DNA of 64,000 nt from Leucobacter insecticola (GCF_011382965.1 NZ_CP049934.1:2170001-2234000); one strand, 5' to 3'. Positions 26,292 through 35,861 are shown, numbered from the stretch's first letter. The notes: generated by a model from the letters alone, not told the origin. Made by a program: numbers and translations.

Positions 26292-26996
26292 TCACAGGCC
26301 GTGTTGCTTCGCGAAGATCACCGCGTGCACTCGATCCCGCAGCTGCAGCTTCGACAGCACACGACCAACGTGAGTCTTCACGGTTGATTCCGAGAGGAAC
26401 AGCTCGGCCCCGATTTCGCCGTTGTTCTTGCCCTCGGCAATCAGGGCCAACACTTCGAACTCGCGCTCGGTGAGCACCTGCAGTTCTGGCGCCGCTTCTG
26501 CGTCCGGCGATTGCTGGGCGACTCCGGGCAGACCTGCAGCGCCATCCTTCAGTTGCTCCATGAGTCGTTTCGTCACGCTCGGCGCCATCGCGGCGTCACC
26601 CGCCGCGACCCGGTGAATCGCGTCGACAAGCTCCGTCGGGCGGGCATCCTTCAGCAGAAATCCGCTCGCACCGGCTTGAATCGCGCCCGCGGCGTACTCG
26701 TCGAGATCAAATGTGGTGAGCACTAGCACACGCACAGTCGGATGCTCGGCCACGATCCTCGCGGTTGCCTCGATCCCGTTCATGCCGGGCATACGCACAT
26801 CCATCAGCACGATGTCGCATCCTGGATCACCCGCGCTGTCGTCGCGTAGCTCTGCCAGTGCATTCAAGGCCGCTTCCCCGTCGTCGGCTTCTGCGACAAC
26901 AGCCACACCCGGTTCTGACAGCAGCACCAGCCGAAACCCGGTGCGGATCAATTCCTGATCGTCTACCAGCATGACCCTGATAGGTGTCTCACTCAT
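26292..26996 (-). CDS. NarL/LuxR-type response regulator (system 2)
   Basis: A 234-residue regulator. The receiver domain has MLVDDQELIRTGFR, phospho-Asp in DIVLMDVRMPGMNG and Lys in FLLKDARPTE. A LuxR-type helix-turn-helix ends the protein: LTEREFEVLALIAEGKNNGE and SESTVKTHVGRVLSKLQLRD. It starts immediately after the kinase stop (TAAATG) and is the last gene of an ABC exporter-kinase-regulator operon, so it probably controls that exporter. Confidence 0.92.
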   Translation of the reverse strand: MSETPIRVMLVDDQELIRTGFRLVLLSEPGVAVVAEADDGEAALNALAELRDDSAGDPGCDIVLMDVRMPGMNGIEATARIVAEHPTVRVLVLTTFDLDEYAAGAIQAGASGFLLKDARPTELVDAIHRVAAGDAAMAPSVTKRLMEQLKDGAAGLPGVAQQSPDAEAAPELQVLTEREFEVLALIAEGKNNGEIGAELFLSESTVKTHVGRVLSKLQLRDRVHAVIFAKQHGL

Positions 26997-28388
26997 TTAT
27001 TCACTTCCCTCTCCCAGCTTGGGGTGGCGATCACGTTCTGCACGTTCAGCGCCCCCCTGAGTTGCGGCGTGAACCGGAAAGGTCGCCCGGACTCGCCACC
27101 CGGGACCATCCACTATCCGGCCAGATTCAATGTGTCCGCCGAAGACGCGAACCCGCTCGGCGAGGCCCGCAAGCCCGCGTCCGGATCCCACTCCACTCAG
27201 CGGACCGGTCGCCCCGGGTACACGCCCGCTGTCTCGTACCTCAACGAGAGTACCGTCGGTCGATGCGCGCACGATAACCGTCGCGCTCGCTTCGGGCCCG
27301 GCATATCTCAACACGTTCGTCAGGGCTTCTTGCACGATGCGATAGACGGCGAGCTCCTGCCCGCGGTCCCCGAGATCACCGCCCGCAAGTTCGAGGCCAA
27401 CGTTGAGACCGGCGTCCCTGAAGCTTTGCACCAGCTGCGGGATGTCTGTCACACCCGGTTGCGGTGCGAGTTCCGCACCACCATCCTCCGGTGATTGCAG
27501 CGCCCCGAGCAGGCGGCGCATCTCCGCGAGCGCCGTTCGCCCGGTCTCCGCGCTCCGCCGCATCGCGTCGGTTGCGGCGTCTGGCGCGGTCGCGGCCGCG
27601 CGTGCCGCTCCCTCGGAGAGGGTGATCATGACCGACACCGAGTGCGCGACAATGTCGTGCATTTCGCGCGCGATCCGGCTGCGCTCTTCGGCAACGGCTA
27701 GCTGGGCGAGCTGATCACGTTCCCGCGCCAGCTGATGAGCACGGTCGATGATCGCCTCAACATAGCGTCGCCGATTCCCGAGATTGATCCCGAGCATCAG
27801 AATCGCGAGCATCCACAAGCCATTCATGACGGTCGCCGAAATATTGGTCGCGACATCAGCGGACTCAGCCGCGAACAGATTTATCGGACCGCCCGCGGTG
27901 AAACTCGTCGGGAGAAACGTCGCGACGGCGTTGGTAACCACTGCGATCCCGAACCCCAACCAGCCCGCGCGGACACCGCGGTGGACGGGGACTGCGTAAA
28001 TCATGAAGTAGAGCGCGACCGCCGTGGCGATCCCCTGGGCCTGGTGCTCCCCCAGTTGCGCGAGTCCCACCACGACGAGGCCGAGCAGGGGGAAGCGACG
28101 GCGAAACAGCAGTGCGGCCGCGACGAGCAACACGCGGAGCGTCGAGAAGATCAGTGCCGGTCCCACAAGGTACCCGGGCAGCTGCCGCTCTTCGCCCTCA
28201 AAGAAACCGATGAGGCCACTGTTCGCGATATCGAGCAGGCTCATGAGGAGGCAGCCAAAGAGGTACGACACCACGATGCCGATGTCGACCGCGCGCGGGT
28301 GCGCCGCGAACGCCCGCCGGATCACTCCCGGCGGGCGCGGCAGACGCACCTCAGCTGCGTCGGTCTGAACGAATGGGGACTGCGTCAC
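26997..28388 (-). CDS. NarX/DesK-type sensor histidine kinase (system 2)
   Basis: A 463-residue kinase. About six hydrophobic helices in residues 35-225 form an intramembrane sensor. The HisKA_3 motif is EERSRIAREMHDIVAHSVSV, with the phospho-His in MHD. The HATPase_c domain has QEALTNVLRYAGPEA and the G-box VGSGRGLAGLAERVRVFGG. The start is GTG at 28388. Intramembrane-sensing kinases beside ABC-2 exporters often respond to antimicrobial or membrane stress; that is inference. Confidence 0.9.
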   Translation of the reverse strand: MTQSPFVQTDAAEVRLPRPPGVIRRAFAAHPRAVDIGIVVSYLFGCLLMSLLDIANSGLIGFFEGEERQLPGYLVGPALIFSTLRVLLVAAALLFRRRFPLLGLVVVGLAQLGEHQAQGIATAVALYFMIYAVPVHRGVRAGWLGFGIAVVTNAVATFLPTSFTAGGPINLFAAESADVATNISATVMNGLWMLAILMLGINLGNRRRYVEAIIDRAHQLARERDQLAQLAVAEERSRIAREMHDIVAHSVSVMITLSEGAARAAATAPDAATDAMRRSAETGRTALAEMRRLLGALQSPEDGGAELAPQPGVTDIPQLVQSFRDAGLNVGLELAGGDLGDRGQELAVYRIVQEALTNVLRYAGPEASATVIVRASTDGTLVEVRDSGRVPGATGPLSGVGSGRGLAGLAERVRVFGGHIESGRIVDGPGWRVRATFPVHAATQGGAERAERDRHPKLGEGSE

Positions 28389-28408
28389 GCAATTAGCCTA
28401 ACGGGCAA

Positions 28409-29323
28409 CTATTTGGCGTCGCGCCACACGAACACGATGGCCGCCGGAATCAGCGTCGCCGCGGCCCACGCGGCCATCAGCGCGAGTGCCGGCCAGAATC
28501 CCACCACGCTTCCCTCGAGGGTGCCCTGGGAGAGGATGCTGCCCAGGCTCGAGGGCAGCACGTTCATGACGTCATATACCCATGCCCAGCCCGTCATCGT
28601 GAGCACCTGGAAACCGACAGGCAGCACGAAGGCGACTCCCGTCACTACCGCGATTGCCCCGGCAGATGAGCGGAGCATCCCAGCCACGCCCATCGCGAAC
28701 AGGGCAAAGATGACGAGGTAGGCGACGGTGCCGAGAGCCCCCGAGATCACGACTGTGGATCCGATCTGTCCGAGCGCCTTGGGGGCGAATGCCGCAGCGA
28801 TCCCGAGCCCGCCGCCGACTACGATCACGGCGGCGAGCAGCGCGAGGGTCGAGAGCACCAGTGTTTTTGCGAGGGCAACCGGCATGCGCTTCGGCACCGC
28901 CGTCAGAGTGGAGAGGATCATGCCGCTCGAGTACTCACTCGCCACCGCAAACACTCCGAGCACTCCAAACACGAGAGAAAGGAAAGACGCAGAGAACGTC
29001 GAGATCATCAGGAGATAGCTCTGCAACGCCTCATCTCCGGTGCCGAACACCTCATCCACGCCACCCGCATTCGACGAGCTCATCATCCACGCCATCAGCA
29101 GACTCAATCCGAGACCGGCAACGACGGAAACGAGCATCGTGATGCGCACCCCTCGCAGCGAGGTGAGTTTGATCCGCTCGGAGCGCACTACGCCCCCGAA
29201 GGTGAGCCGTGGCCTCGGTTCACCGTTGCGGCGCTGCAGGCTTGCCCGCGATGTCGGTTCAGGCTGAGAGGTCTGATTGGGGTTTGGCACGCTACTCGCG
29301 TCGATAACAATGGTTGAATTCAT
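28409..29323 (-). CDS. ABC-2 type exporter permease
   Basis: A 304-residue permease with about six membrane spans. A cytoplasmic N-terminus of about 50 residues precedes RSERIKLTSLRGVRITMLVS, the usual junction before the first helix in this group. The segment VASEYSSGMILSTLTAVPKR is the amphipathic loop typical of ABC-2 (NatB/BcrB-like) permeases. It pairs with the ATPase 20 bases upstream. Substrate unknown. Confidence 0.87.
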   Translation of the reverse strand: MNSTIVIDASSVPNPNQTSQPEPTSRASLQRRNGEPRPRLTFGGVVRSERIKLTSLRGVRITMLVSVVAGLGLSLLMAWMMSSSNAGGVDEVFGTGDEALQSYLLMISTFSASFLSLVFGVLGVFAVASEYSSGMILSTLTAVPKRMPVALAKTLVLSTLALLAAVIVVGGGLGIAAAFAPKALGQIGSTVVISGALGTVAYLVIFALFAMGVAGMLRSSAGAIAVVTGVAFVLPVGFQVLTMTGWAWVYDVMNVLPSSLGSILSQGTLEGSVVGFWPALALMAAWAAATLIPAAIVFVWRDAK

Positions 29324-29343
29324 GGTGATTCTCCTCGTGTGCG

Positions 29344-30255
29344 TCAGTTGCTGGTGTAGTCGAGCTGATCTCGGGTCAGCGCGATATACGCGTCTTCGAG
29401 GCTCGCCTGCACGGGGCTGAGCTCGTGCAATTCGATTCCGTTGCGAGCCGCGATCCCGCCGATCTCAGCAGCCGCGAGCCCCTGGGTCGTGAATCCCTCA
29501 TCGGTGAGCGGCTCAAGGGTCACGTTCGGACTCGCCCCCGAAAGCAGCAACGAGGCAAGCTTCGCGGCCTCGGGAGTGCGAACGGTGACCGTCTCACCGC
29601 GCCCCTGCGAGATGAACTCGCCGATGGGGGCATCCGCGACGACCCGGCCTCGGCCGAGCACAATGACGTGATCGGCAGTCTGCGCCATTTCGCTCATGAG
29701 GTGGCTGGACAGCAACACGGTGCGGCCCTCACTCGCGAGGTGGCGCAGAAACTGGCGCACCCACAGCACGCCGTCAGGATCCAGTCCGTTGATCGGTTCG
29801 TCCAGGATCAGCACACGGGGGTCCCCAAGAATCGCCGCTGCGATCCCGAGCCGCTGCCCCATACCGAGGGAGAAGCCGCCCACGCGCTTGTGTGCGACCG
29901 ATGAAAGGCCGGTCTGTTCGAGCACCTCGCTGACGCGTCGATCAGAGATGCCGTGTGTCGCCGCGAGCGTTCGCAGGTGGCTGCGGGCGCTTCTGCCCGG
30001 ATGCACGCCCTTGGCGTCGAGCAGCGTCCCCACCTCAGCAAGCGGGGCCGCCAGGTCGCGGTACCGCTGCCCGTCGATCGTGACGGTGCCGGACGTCGGC
30101 CGGTCAAGACCGACCATCAGACGCATGCTCGTCGATTTCCCAGCGCCGTTTGGCCCAAGAAACCCGGTCACCTGACCCGGCCGGATCGAAAAGCTGATGT
30201 CGTCAACAGCCACCTTCGCGCCGTAGTGTTTACTCAATCCGCGTGCCTCGATCAT
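29344..30255 (-). CDS. ABC-2 type exporter ATPase
   Basis: A 303-residue ATPase of the NatA/BcrA-like group. It has Walker A LGPNGAGKSTSMRLM near residue 36, signature FSLGMGQRLGIAAAIL near 134, Walker B VLILDEPINGLDPDG near 155 and switch VLLSSHLMSEM. The C-terminal 80 residues are the accessory domain of the exporter subgroup. It is the first gene of the four-gene operon ATPase-permease-kinase-regulator, and no regulator site is obvious in its short leader. Confidence 0.92.
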   Translation of the reverse strand: MIEARGLSKHYGAKVAVDDISFSIRPGQVTGFLGPNGAGKSTSMRLMVGLDRPTSGTVTIDGQRYRDLAAPLAEVGTLLDAKGVHPGRSARSHLRTLAATHGISDRRVSEVLEQTGLSSVAHKRVGGFSLGMGQRLGIAAAILGDPRVLILDEPINGLDPDGVLWVRQFLRHLASEGRTVLLSSHLMSEMAQTADHVIVLGRGRVVADAPIGEFISQGRGETVTVRTPEAAKLASLLLSGASPNVTLEPLTDEGFTTQGLAAAEIGGIAARNGIELHELSPVQASLEDAYIALTRDQLDYTSN

Positions 30256-30333
30256 CGCGTTCCCTTTCGTTTTTCGCCACTGAAATTCAGCGTCGATTCA
30301 ACGGTAGGAAATCTGCCGGTGGCCCGCGTCAAT

Positions 30334-30361
30334 CCTGGGTGCCGCTCGAGCGGTACCCAGG
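30334..30361 (-). terminator. Terminator after recG
   Basis: A hairpin with arms CCTGGGTGCCGCT and AGCGGTACCCAGG (13 bp, one G-T pair, 2-base loop) begins 10 bases past the recG stop on the minus strand. It separates recG from the ABC exporter operon. Confidence 0.75.
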
Positions 30362-30370
30362 TACTCACTT

Positions 30371-32587
30371 CTAGGACTTTGCGAGATTGTCGAGCAGTTG
30401 CGCCTCGCGGGCCCTCGCGATGCGGGCGGCAAGCCCTGGCGCATCTGTCAGCTCGGGATCCTGTTCGAGCAGCGCCGCCGCAACCTCTCGCGCGTGCGCA
30501 ATGAGTTCGCCGTGCTCCGCGACTCTGAGTAGTCGCAAGGTCGATTTGCCGCCTGACTGGGCGGTGCCGAGGATGTCACCCTCTCGCCGCAGCTTCAGAT
30601 CGATCTCAGCGAGTTCAAAACCGTCACTCGTCGAAGCAACCGCTTCGACGCGTTCCCTCGCGAGCGTGCCTTGCTCGGCGGTCGTCATGAGGAGACACAG
30701 GCCTGCGTGTTCGCCGCGGCCCACGCGCCCCCGCAACTGGTGCAGCTGAGAGACACCAAAACGATCGGCATCGCGAACGATCATGATCGAAGCATTCGGC
30801 ACGTTCACACCGACCTCGATCACGGTGGTGGCGACAAGCACGTGGATCTCTCCAGACGCGAAGCCGCTCATGATCCGATCCTTTTCGCTTGAGCTCATGC
30901 CACCGCTCAATCCCTCGATGCGGGCGCCACGGAACTCGGGGCGAGCGCGCATTTCGGCCACCGTATCGGCGACATTCGCGAGCGGACGCGACGCTACCGC
31001 ACGCTCTGCGGCCTCGGCCGTCACCGGCTCCTCCGGGGCACCCGCGTCACCTTGGCCCTCTGCCTCTGCCTCAGTCGAAGAGATCGCCGGGCACACCACG
31101 TAGACCTGTCGCCCCGCGGCAACATCTTCGCCCGCCCGCGCCCACACCCGCGCCGCACGGTTGGGCATTTCGAGTTCCGGGACGGTGTACGTCTCAATGC
31201 CCTTGCGCCCCGGCGGCAACTCCCTGATCGTCGTCACTTCAAGATCACCAAATGCCGTCAGCGCGACGGTGCGCGGGATCGGGGTGGCGGTCATCGCAAG
31301 GACGTGAGGCTGGGCACCCTTGCGGCGGAGCGCTTCGCGCTGTTCAACCCCAAACCGGTGCTGCTCATCAACCACGATCAGGCCGAGGTCAAAGAAGCTG
31401 ACCCCCTCGCTGAGCAGCGCATGGGTGCCGACCACGATCTGAGCGCTGCCCGAGGCGAGCGCCAGCAGTGCGCGCTTGCGCTCGGCGGCGGGCATGCGCC
31501 CCGTCACGAGCACCGGCGCCAACTCGGCGCTGAGCTCCGGGCCGAGCCCCTCAACGATTGATCGGTGGTGCTGCGCCGCAAGCACCTCGGTGGGCGCGAG
31601 CAGGGCGCTCTGGCCGCCGCCCTCGGAAACCTGCAGCATCGCGCGCAGCGCGATAAGGGTCTTGCCAGAACCGACCTCGCCCTGCAGCAGGCGGTGCATC
31701 GGATGCGGCGCCGCGAGTTCCGCAGAGATCGTCTCCCCCGCACGCCGCTGGTCACCGGTCAGTTCGAAGGGCAGCGCGGCGTCGAAACGCGCGAGGGCGC
31801 CCTGCGAACTGCCGAGCGGGCGCGGTGTGCTCGCCTCGAGTCCGTTACGGCGGCGGCGATCAAGCAGCGCGAGCTGCAGCTCAAACGCTTCACGGAAGCG
31901 GAGGCTGTCACGTGCGCGGCGCCAATCGGCCTCGGTCTCTGGCCGGTGGACAAGCTCGAGCGCCGGTCCGAAGGCGATCACTTCTTCCGAGTTACGGATC
32001 TCAGCGGGAAGCGGATCCTCAACGGGACCGAGCGCATCAAGCGTCACGGCAATGGCCTTCTGAATGTTCCAGCTTGTGAGCTGCGCGGTCGCCGGGTAAA
32101 TCGGCACCGGCGTCTCTGCCCAGGCGAGCGCCGCCGCCTCATCAAGCTTCGCGCCGCCGGGAGCATCCTCACGGTTCTCAAAGAGCTCGTAGTCGGGGTG
32201 CTGCAGCTGCAGCTGGTTGCGGTATGCACTGACCTTGCCCGCGAAGATCCCGCGCCGCCCGGCAGTGAGTTCTTGCGCCCGCCACGGCTGATTGAAATAG
32301 GTCAGCACCAGGGAACCCGTGCCGTCGGTGATGCGGATCTCAAGGATGCTCCCGCGGCGGCGCTGCATCGTGCGTTGCTTGACGTCGAGCACCTGCGCGA
32401 CGACGGTCACATGCTCCCCGATCGGGAGACCGAGGAGCGGCGTCAGTTCGCCCCGTCGGGAGTACCGCCTGGGCAGGTGCATGAGCAGTTCGCCTACCGT
32501 GGTCACACCAAACGCCTTCGCGAGCGGTTTTGCCGTGCGCGCGCCAACAACACCATCGAGGCGAGTGTCGAGGGTCGTCGTGGGCAT
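30371..32587 (-). CDS. recG: ATP-dependent DNA helicase RecG
   Basis: A 738-residue helicase that remodels stalled forks and branched DNA. An N-terminal wedge/OB domain (residues ~50-200) is followed by the helicase core. Walker A is GEVGSGKTLIAL near 300, the DExH-type motif II is VVDEQHRFGVEQREAL near 400, motif III is AMTATPIPRTVAL, and motif VI is QLRGRVGRG. Length is near the family norm of 690-740. It starts MPTTTLDTRLDGVVGARTAK. Confidence 0.95.
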   Translation of the reverse strand: MPTTTLDTRLDGVVGARTAKPLAKAFGVTTVGELLMHLPRRYSRRGELTPLLGLPIGEHVTVVAQVLDVKQRTMQRRRGSILEIRITDGTGSLVLTYFNQPWRAQELTAGRRGIFAGKVSAYRNQLQLQHPDYELFENREDAPGGAKLDEAAALAWAETPVPIYPATAQLTSWNIQKAIAVTLDALGPVEDPLPAEIRNSEEVIAFGPALELVHRPETEADWRRARDSLRFREAFELQLALLDRRRRNGLEASTPRPLGSSQGALARFDAALPFELTGDQRRAGETISAELAAPHPMHRLLQGEVGSGKTLIALRAMLQVSEGGGQSALLAPTEVLAAQHHRSIVEGLGPELSAELAPVLVTGRMPAAERKRALLALASGSAQIVVGTHALLSEGVSFFDLGLIVVDEQHRFGVEQREALRRKGAQPHVLAMTATPIPRTVALTAFGDLEVTTIRELPPGRKGIETYTVPELEMPNRAARVWARAGEDVAAGRQVYVVCPAISSTEAEAEGQGDAGAPEEPVTAEAAERAVASRPLANVADTVAEMRARPEFRGARIEGLSGGMSSSEKDRIMSGFASGEIHVLVATTVIEVGVNVPNASIMIVRDADRFGVSQLHQLRGRVGRGEHAGLCLLMTTAEQGTLARERVEAVASTSDGFELAEIDLKLRREGDILGTAQSGGKSTLRLLRVAEHGELIAHAREVAAALLEQDPELTDAPGLAARIARAREAQLLDNLAKS

Positions 32588-32636
32588 GCACCCAGGGTAT
32601 CGCGGACCCCCGACAGTTCACTCGCGCAAGCGGCGC

Positions 32637-33620
32637 TCAGCGATCCTGAGCGAGAGCCGGTTCTTTACGAAACTGGCCCGTCAAGAACAGCACCAGCGTG
32701 ACCAACGCCACAGCGATCCACCCTGCAGCCCCGAGCGGGCTTACGAGCACTGGGTTGAGCTCCGTGCCCGCAGCGGCAAGAATCACCGCCATCCCGGCTG
32801 AAGCGTTGAGCGCCCCGTGTCCAAACACCGCCGGCCACACCGAACCGGAGCGCAGGCGGGACCACCCCAGGAGCACACCCCAGAACACGCACCCGATCGT
32901 CATCAGCGCCACGCCGCGCCAGTCGGTCAGGCCGAAGTTGTAGCCGAGCAGAATCACGGGCGAATGCCACAGACCCCAGATCGCTCCTGAAACGAGGAGC
33001 GCTGGCCACACGCCAAGCGGCCGCAGCGCCGGCAACAGCCAGCCCCGCCAGCCGATCTCTTCCCCCACAGCGAACAGACCGTTGAACACGGCACCGAACG
33101 GGATCGAGAGAAACTGCAGGGCGATCAGCACGCCGACCGGAAGCGGCAGCGACATACCCTCGGGCAGAGACGCCTGCACGGTCTCTGCGAAGCCAGAGAA
33201 ACCTGTCAGGTCGAGCGTCACCCAGCCGAGAATCCCGGCCACCGCGATCGAAAGCGCCACAACAACCACGGGCGCGAAAATCGCGGCGACCGTCAACCAG
33301 ACCACGCGCTTCGCCGGGCGCAGCGGCCACAGTCCAAGAAGGCGCAGACGTGCCCCTTTCCCAGGCACCTTCATGACCAAGATCACCACGAGCGTTGCAA
33401 GCAGCGGCGCAAACATCATCACCGACGCGAGCAGCCCGAGCATGACGGGGAAGGCCGGATCCTTGGTGCCCATGATCCACAGCGGCAGCGCGATGAGCCA
33501 GGCGAGCGCACACGCCGTGATAACAAACACGGCGACGGCTCCCCACGGCACGCGCTGCAGTCGGTCTGGACGGGCTGCGCCATCCTGGTCACGGTTTTGG
33601 AACGGCGGTACTTGCGTCAT
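32637..33620 (-). CDS. CPBP-family intramembrane protease
   Basis: A 327-residue polytopic protein of the CPBP (Rce1/Abi) family. The catalytic motif EEIGWRGWLLPAL lies near residue 195 (EExxxR), followed by the second motif GAIWGLWHSPVILLGYN, with a metal-binding His, and a third helix. Eight or so membrane helices surround it. The ATG at 33620 has GGGGAGA upstream. Bacterial members are linked to bacteriocin immunity or protein maturation; the substrate here is unknown. Confidence 0.88.
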   Translation of the reverse strand: MTQVPPFQNRDQDGAARPDRLQRVPWGAVAVFVITACALAWLIALPLWIMGTKDPAFPVMLGLLASVMMFAPLLATLVVILVMKVPGKGARLRLLGLWPLRPAKRVVWLTVAAIFAPVVVVALSIAVAGILGWVTLDLTGFSGFAETVQASLPEGMSLPLPVGVLIALQFLSIPFGAVFNGLFAVGEEIGWRGWLLPALRPLGVWPALLVSGAIWGLWHSPVILLGYNFGLTDWRGVALMTIGCVFWGVLLGWSRLRSGSVWPAVFGHGALNASAGMAVILAAAGTELNPVLVSPLGAAGWIAVALVTLVLFLTGQFRKEPALAQDR

Positions 33621-33661
33621 TGCTCTCCCCTGATTCTGATTCAGATTCTTCTGCGGTCTCG

Positions 33662-34696
33662 TCACGCGTCTGTTCGGTCTGCTGCGGCCGCGAGCAACGC
33701 GGCGCCCGTCTCAGCGTCGTCGATGGTGACGGTGAAGCTGCGGCCGCCCTTGCGCGTCACGACGATGCCCTCGCCTGTGCGCATGACGAGCCCAAACCCG
33801 CCCGGCACCCAGCGCAGCCCCCAGCCACCAAACTCAGAGAACGGCGAGATCTGGGCCACTGCCACCCGCTCGATGTCGGCGGCGGGCACGTGGAAGCGCG
33901 GCCAACCCAGCGTCGAGCGGGCTTCGATCCCCGTGTCGTCGATACGCACGCGGAACCAGGAGCAGGTCGCTAGCAGGGAGGTCATCACTACGAAAAGGAT
34001 CAGGAGCACCAAGCCGCCGACGCCGTCCTGGAGCAGCACCATCACCGCGGTACCCAGGAGCAACAGGAGCGTTCCCCCGACAACCCACAGATACACACCC
34101 GACGGGCCCACCCCACCGAGCCACGCGGCCCGTTCCGTGTCACCGAGCGACAGAGGGGCGCTGTCCTCGTCGCGCGGACGTTCGATGCGCACCCGCGGCT
34201 GCAACAGAAACGCAAGAAGCCCCACGATAATGCCGACTCCGATGCCGATCGGCAGTCCCCAGGGTGCGTTCGGGACACTCGCGGCATCGCTCGCATCAAG
34301 CTACGGGACCATCATCAGCATGATCGCGACTTGAATCATGACAACCGCCCCGAGCATGATCGCGGGGAGGAGACGATTCATCGCGGACCAAACCGCGGCG
34401 CCGGGCTTCTGCAGCATCTGAACGCTCTGCAGCAGGGAAAGCGCGGACAAGAACAGGCTAATGCCAAAGATGCCGATGACGTTGAACCACGGGGAACCGA
34501 ATCCATTCGGCTCACCGTTCATGCCCCAGTGAGTTGCGGTTGGGTTCGGGAGGCGCGGAACCCATAGCGCCATTATCAGTGCTCCGGAAACGGCAACGAG
34601 GAGTGGCAAGAACAGCCCGACGAATCTGGCAGCCCTTCTGGCTCGTTTCAGCTCACTGCTTTGTTCTTCGGTCAAAGCGTCGTGCATGTCATTCAT
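33662..34696 (-). pseudogene. DUF1648-domain membrane protein with in-frame TAG codon
   Basis: The frame opens at the ATG at 34696 (MNDMHDALTEEQSSELKRA). It has a DUF1648-type membrane segment with PNPTATHWGMNGEPNGFGSP, the domain's typical loop. At 34301-34303 it meets TAG, then continues in the same frame without any other stop: LDASDAASVPNAPWGLPIG, further helices, and a PH-like C-terminal region (residues ~240-344). Total would be 344 residues. A single CAG- or GAG-to-TAG change, or a base error, explains this. Its start overlaps the GntR regulator stop as ATGA, the usual pair of a YtrA-type regulator with a DUF1648 gene. Two separate proteins are also conceivable. Confidence 0.75.
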
Positions 34697-35118
34697 ATGG
34701 CGACCCCTTCCCCTGGTTCATTTGGCCGCGCTGTCCCCGACAGCGCGCGGGTCATGTGTGTGGCACTGTGCGGCGCCGTTCCTGCGACCAATGCCGCAAG
34801 CGAATCGGGCGATACCCCGAGCGTCGCGGCACGCTCCACCAGCGACTGCACCTCGGAACGCAACTCGGCTATCGCCGTCGCACCATGTGTCACCACGGCA
34901 CCCCGTCTGCGTTTCAGGTCAATCAGGCCCTCGTCACGCAGCAGCTGATAAGCGCGCAAGACGGTGTGGACATTGATCCCGAGACCGATGGCGACTTCCT
35001 TCGCGGGCGGAAGCGCGGATCCCGCAACGATGTTCCCCTGCAGAATGTCACTGCGAACCGCGTCGGCGATCTGGGCATAGATGGGCCGCTCGCTCGACTC
35101 ATCAATTCGAAACGGCAC
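34693..35118 (-). CDS. GntR-family regulator, YtrA-like
   Basis: A 141-residue GntR regulator with only a short effector-free tail, as in the YtrA subfamily. It starts MPFRIDESSERPIYAQIADA. The winged-helix DNA-binding domain spans residues 10-75, with ALPPAKEVAIGLGINVHTVL and RAYQLLRDEGLIDLKRRRG. It is coupled to the DUF1648 gene by a four-base overlap. An inverted repeat about 30-45 bases upstream of its start is a likely autoregulatory operator. Confidence 0.9.
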   Translation of the reverse strand: MPFRIDESSERPIYAQIADAVRSDILQGNIVAGSALPPAKEVAIGLGINVHTVLRAYQLLRDEGLIDLKRRRGAVVTHGATAIAELRSEVQSLVERAATLGVSPDSLAALVAGTAPHSATHMTRALSGTARPNEPGEGVAI

Positions 35119-35144
35119 GCACGATCACCCCGATTCGACATTAA

Positions 35145-35161
35145 TTCTACAACAAATAGAA
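35145..35161 (-). promoter_or_regulatory. Inverted repeat upstream of the GntR regulator
   Basis: TTCTA and TAGAA are separated by seven bases in an AT-rich stretch, unlike the surrounding GC-rich DNA. This lies in the intergenic region between the divergent gntR-like and rsmD genes. YtrA-type regulators usually repress their own operon from such sites; this assignment is by position. Confidence 0.5.
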
Positions 35162-35206
35162 CTATAGTGCGCAAGATATTCTGAACGGCATTGCTAGAAT
35201 CTGCGG

Positions 35207-35809
35207 GTGACTAGAATCATCGCCGGGGCCGCCGGATCGCTGCGCCTCGAGGTGCCCAAGTCAGGCACGCGCCCCACCAGCGGCCGCGTGCGCGAGGCGA
35301 TCTTCTCGACGCTCGACTCGTGGGGGTTCACCGACGGAACACGAGTCCTCGATCTGTATGCGGGATCCGGCGCTCTCGGACTCGAGGCGCTCAGCCGCGG
35401 TGCCAGCGAAGCGGTGCTCGTCGAGAAGCACCCTCAGGCCGCCCAGGTCGCCGACCAGAATGCGAAGAAGGTGTTGGCGGCGATCGCGGCGGCATCGAGG
35501 GCAGGATCCGGATCGGGATCCGCTGTGCCCCGCGCCGACGTGATCCGCCAGTCGGTGCAGTCATTTCTCGACGCCGCGCCGGCAGAGGTGCTGTGGGACG
35601 TTGCCCTGCTCGATCCCCCCTATGACCTTGTCGAGACCGAGCTCGCGGCGAATCTCACGGCGCTCGCCCCGATCCTGACCCCTGATGCGGTGGTGCTCGT
35701 CGAACGCGATGCACGCTCCCCCGAGCCCAGCTGGCCCGCCGCCCTCACGCTGGTGCGTAAAAAAGCCTACGGCGACACCGTGCTGTGGTGGGCTGAACCC
35801 GCTGCCTAA
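35207..35809 (+). CDS. rsmD: 16S rRNA (guanine-966-N2)-methyltransferase
   Basis: A 200-residue SAM-dependent methyltransferase modifying G966 of 16S rRNA. It begins MTRIIAGAAGSLRLEVPKSG. The segment RPTSGRVREAIFSTL, the SAM motif VLDLYAGSGALGLEALSRGA and the catalytic LLDPPYDL (DPPY) are all present. The start is GTG at 35207. In relatives it lies between recG and coaD; here gene insertions separate the three. Confidence 0.94.
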   Translation: MTRIIAGAAGSLRLEVPKSGTRPTSGRVREAIFSTLDSWGFTDGTRVLDLYAGSGALGLEALSRGASEAVLVEKHPQAAQVADQNAKKVLAAIAAASRAGSGSGSAVPRADVIRQSVQSFLDAAPAEVLWDVALLDPPYDLVETELAANLTALAPILTPDAVVLVERDARSPEPSWPAALTLVRKKAYGDTVLWWAEPAA

Positions 35810-35813
35810 AGCA

Positions 35814-35848
35814 ACAGGGGCCCAGGATCCGCGATCCTGAGCCCCTGT
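35814..35848. terminator. Bidirectional terminator between rsmD and gabD
   Basis: A 16-bp stem with one mismatch (arms ACAGGGGCCCAGGATC and GATCCTGAGCCCCTGT, loop CGC) lies in the 52-base gap between the convergent genes rsmD and gabD. It can serve both strands. Confidence 0.85.
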
Positions 35849-35861
35849 GTGTATCTCGCGA

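Noticed and set aside
20262..34303. TAG recoded as a sense codon
   Set aside because: Several intact genes in the window end in TAG, so the two internal TAG codons are better explained by mutation or sequence error.
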